This document shows positions 62,228 through 64,000 of a stretch of 64,000 nucleotides of DNA, piece after piece (position 1 is the first letter of the stretch; every line of letters starts with the position of its first letter). The DNA comes from Paracoccaceae bacterium. GTDB taxonomy: Bacteria; Pseudomonadota; Alphaproteobacteria; Rhodobacterales; Rhodobacteraceae. Position numbers and translations under genes: made by a program. The stretch covers positions 1 to 64,000 of the forward strand of contig JADGFD010000016.1 of the NCBI GenBank assembly GCA_016744015.1, in the 5' to 3' direction. The notes beneath the pieces were generated by a model. That model was not told where the DNA came from. It searched no databases and saw only the letters and a list, made by a program, of their open reading frames with translations.

Positions 62228-63024
62228 GCGGGGAGGCTCAGCACCATGCCATCGAATGCGGGGGTTACGTTCGCCGGAGTCTCGGCCTCAACCTCGGCAT
62301 AGTCCAGATCAACATGCATATTGGTTAGCACGGCCTGCTTGGGCGCGGCCTGCTTGATCCACTCCAATGAGCGCGCTAAATGGGCGTGGGTCGGGTGCGG
62401 TTCACGGCGGAGCGCATCGAGCACCCAAATATCCAGGCCCTGCAAAACCGCCCAGCTTTCGTCATAGATTTCAGAGACATCCGGCAGGTAGGCCAGCCCA
62501 CCAATGCGAAAGCCCAGCGAGTCTATCCGCCCGTGTTTAACGGTAAATGGCTCCAGCACAATATCGCCGCCCGCGCCGGAAATGCTAACAGGGCCGTCGA
62601 TGTTAATCAGGTCCAAAATGGGGGGGTAGGCGCTGCCCTCGGGTTGCACAAACACATAGCCAAAGCGCGCGATTAAAGCGTTGGCGGTGGCGCCGTCAGC
62701 ATAAACCTTGAGGCGGGTTTTGAGGTTATAAACCACGACGCGGAGGTCATCGACCCCGTGCACATGGTCGGCATGGGGGTGGGTGTAAGCTACGCCGTCA
62801 AGCTTGGAAATATCGGCAGAAAGCAGCTGCTCTCGCAGGTCTGGGCCGGTGTCAATCAGCACTCGTGTAGTGCCATTTTCGCCAACCCGCTCCACCAGCA
62901 TCGCGCAGCGGCGGCGACGGTTTTTGGGGTTTTGCGGGTCGCACGCGCCCCAATCATTGCCAATGCGCGGCACACCCGCCGAGGAGCCGCAGCCAAGGAT
63001 GGTATAGCGATAAGTGTCGCTCAT
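62224..63024 (-). CDS. MBL-fold phosphodiesterase, PhnP-like
   Basis: A 266-residue metallo-beta-lactamase-fold protein: ILGCGSSAGVPRIG and the intact metal motif THPHADHVHGVDDLR. PhnP-type enzymes cleave cyclic phosphodiesters; in Rhodobacterales this gene follows tatD and lies in the DNA replication/metG neighbourhood. The ATG at 63024 has GGAG upstream and overlaps tatD by 4 bp. Confidence 0.88.
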   Translation of the reverse strand: MSDTYRYTILGCGSSAGVPRIGNDWGACDPQNPKNRRRRCAMLVERVGENGTTRVLIDTGPDLREQLLSADISKLDGVAYTHPHADHVHGVDDLRVVVYNLKTRLKVYADGATANALIARFGYVFVQPEGSAYPPILDLINIDGPVSISGAGGDIVLEPFTVKHGRIDSLGFRIGGLAYLPDVSEIYDESWAVLQGLDIWVLDALRREPHPTHAHLARSLEWIKQAAPKQAVLTNMHVDLDYAEVEAETPANVTPAFDGMVLSLPA

Positions 63025-63815
63025 GCGGGGCTCCATGCGGCGGCTTTTTTGAAGAGGCGGTCGAAATTGTCGGTGGTTTGGCCGGCGAAATCCTCTAGCG
63101 ACATGCCAAATACATCAGCGCCCACTTGCGCCGTGAGCGCCGTATAAGCGGGCTCGTTTCTTTTGCCACGATGGGGGGGCGGCGCGAGGTATGGTGCGTC
63201 GGTTTCGACCAAAATACGCTCCACGGGGGCGGAAGCGAAAATATCGCGCACCTCTTGGGCTTTCTTAAATGTTGCCACGCCCGACATGGACAGGTAGCCG
63301 CCAAGAGCAAGTGCAACTCGCGCCAGCGTTGGGCCAGAGGAAAAGCAATGCATGACGAGCGGGAAAGCCCCATTGGCCATTTCGGCTTGCAGAATGTCGG
63401 CCATATCGCCATCAGCGGCGCGGGAATGGATGATCAGCGGGAGCTGGCTTTGCCGTGAAGCCTCAATATGGATGGCCAGCGACGCTTTTTGCACCTCGGC
63501 GCTCTCGCGCGTGTAATGGTAGTCCAGCCCGGTTTCGCCAATACCCACCATTTTGGGATGTTGCGTAACAGCCAGCAATTCCTCAACTGATACCATCGGC
63601 TCGCTCGCGGCGCTCATCGGGTGGGTACCCGCGGCAAAAAACACAGGGGCATAGGCCTCGGCAATGCCGCGCACTTTGTTGAGCGCCTTGAGCTTGGTGC
63701 AAATCGTCACCATCCGCTCTACGCCAGCGGCCTCCGCATTGGCGATCACTTGATCAAGGTCGTCGTCGAAATCGGGGAAATCGAGGTGGCAGTGGCTGTC
63801 TACGATTCGGGGCAT
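63021..63815 (-). CDS. tatD: TatD family metal-dependent DNase
   Basis: A 264-residue TIM-barrel hydrolase. Metal ligands: DSHCHLDFPDF, GETGLDYHY, IIHSRAAD, MHCFSSG and ETDAPYLAP. TatD proteins are DNases/deaminases of DNA repair and quality control; some are also 3-5 exonucleases. The ATG at 63815 is followed upstream by 185 bp with no gene visible in the window. Confidence 0.94.
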   Translation of the reverse strand: MPRIVDSHCHLDFPDFDDDLDQVIANAEAAGVERMVTICTKLKALNKVRGIAEAYAPVFFAAGTHPMSAASEPMVSVEELLAVTQHPKMVGIGETGLDYHYTRESAEVQKASLAIHIEASRQSQLPLIIHSRAADGDMADILQAEMANGAFPLVMHCFSSGPTLARVALALGGYLSMSGVATFKKAQEVRDIFASAPVERILVETDAPYLAPPPHRGKRNEPAYTALTAQVGADVFGMSLEDFAGQTTDNFDRLFKKAAAWSPA

Positions 63816-64000
63816 GTGCGGCCTTTAGCTAATATGTCTTGCGGCATTATCTGTTTGCATAAACCTATCAAGGATCACGTTCCTATGGTCAAGCCATTCG
63901 GCACGTCTTTTGATGGGGCGTGTAGGTAGGCTTTGATTAACCCCTATGGAGAGTGCCTCGCTATTATTGGGGAATTGCGGGGATCGGGCCATGTTATTAA

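Overview
The window looks like chromosomal DNA of an alphaproteobacterium, most likely Rhodobacterales (Roseobacter-type). Evidence seen here: a circularly permuted two-piece tmRNA encoding the tag ANDNRAPVALAA, a MucR/Ros regulator, a phasin behind a TGC-rich operator, ThyX instead of ThyA, and the runs dacC-like/phasin/clpS/rsmC-like and metK-lnt-corC-ybeY-phoH-miaB-mucR. Genes are tightly packed with many ATGA/GTGA/TAATG overlaps. No IS element, prophage or CRISPR array was seen.

Layout. 1-5.1 kb: an orphan conserved protein, an alpha/beta hydrolase, DUF817, thyX, then a two-gene AT-rich SLATT + CD-NTase module that fits between thyX and marR. 5.1-9.6 kb: marR-nitrilase-grxC-comF (minus), then an NDUFAF5-like methyltransferase, hemH and a small membrane protein. 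9.9-14.2 kb: a compact cluster of two Tat-signal, SEPS-repeat proteins around an HprK-like kinase fused to a PqqD domain, followed by a two-component system; this is the best candidate for an undescribed system. 14.3-28.5 kb: mostly housekeeping genes (sulfurtransferase, aminotransferase, PBP5-type carboxypeptidase, phasin, clpS, metK, lnt, ybeY, phoH, miaB, mucR). 28.7-34.5 kb: CDF transporter, duplicated membrane proteins, a degenerate MBL protein, plsY, LysE and a dihydroorotase-like pseudoenzyme. 34.8-37.3 kb: five consecutive paralogous membrane/PH-like proteins, one frameshifted. 37.6-47 kb: tag, FetAB-like ABC pair, DMT exporter, argD-GNAT-argF, an AT-rich GT39-like membrane protein, DUF475. 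47-53.6 kb: dapE/dapD with two unknown partners, a broken FkbM methyltransferase, aroA. 53.6-64 kb: GFA, VHL-beta-domain protein, PEP mutase-like enzyme, DUF1194, nnrS with an FNR/NnrR-type box, tmRNA with a deleted upstream copy, tRNA-Arg(CCT), AEC transporter, PhnP-like and TatD.

Between genes there is a family of dispersed hairpin-rich repeats (16.8-17.0, 26.6, 31.8 and 37.3-37.6 kb) and two copies of a 28-bp palindrome of form ATAACTA-N4-CCTAGG-N4-TAGTTAT (47.0 and 54.1 kb). Several genes are broken by single-base length differences in homopolymers, which may be sequencing error rather than biology. All function calls come from reading the sequence and from family knowledge; no searches were run.
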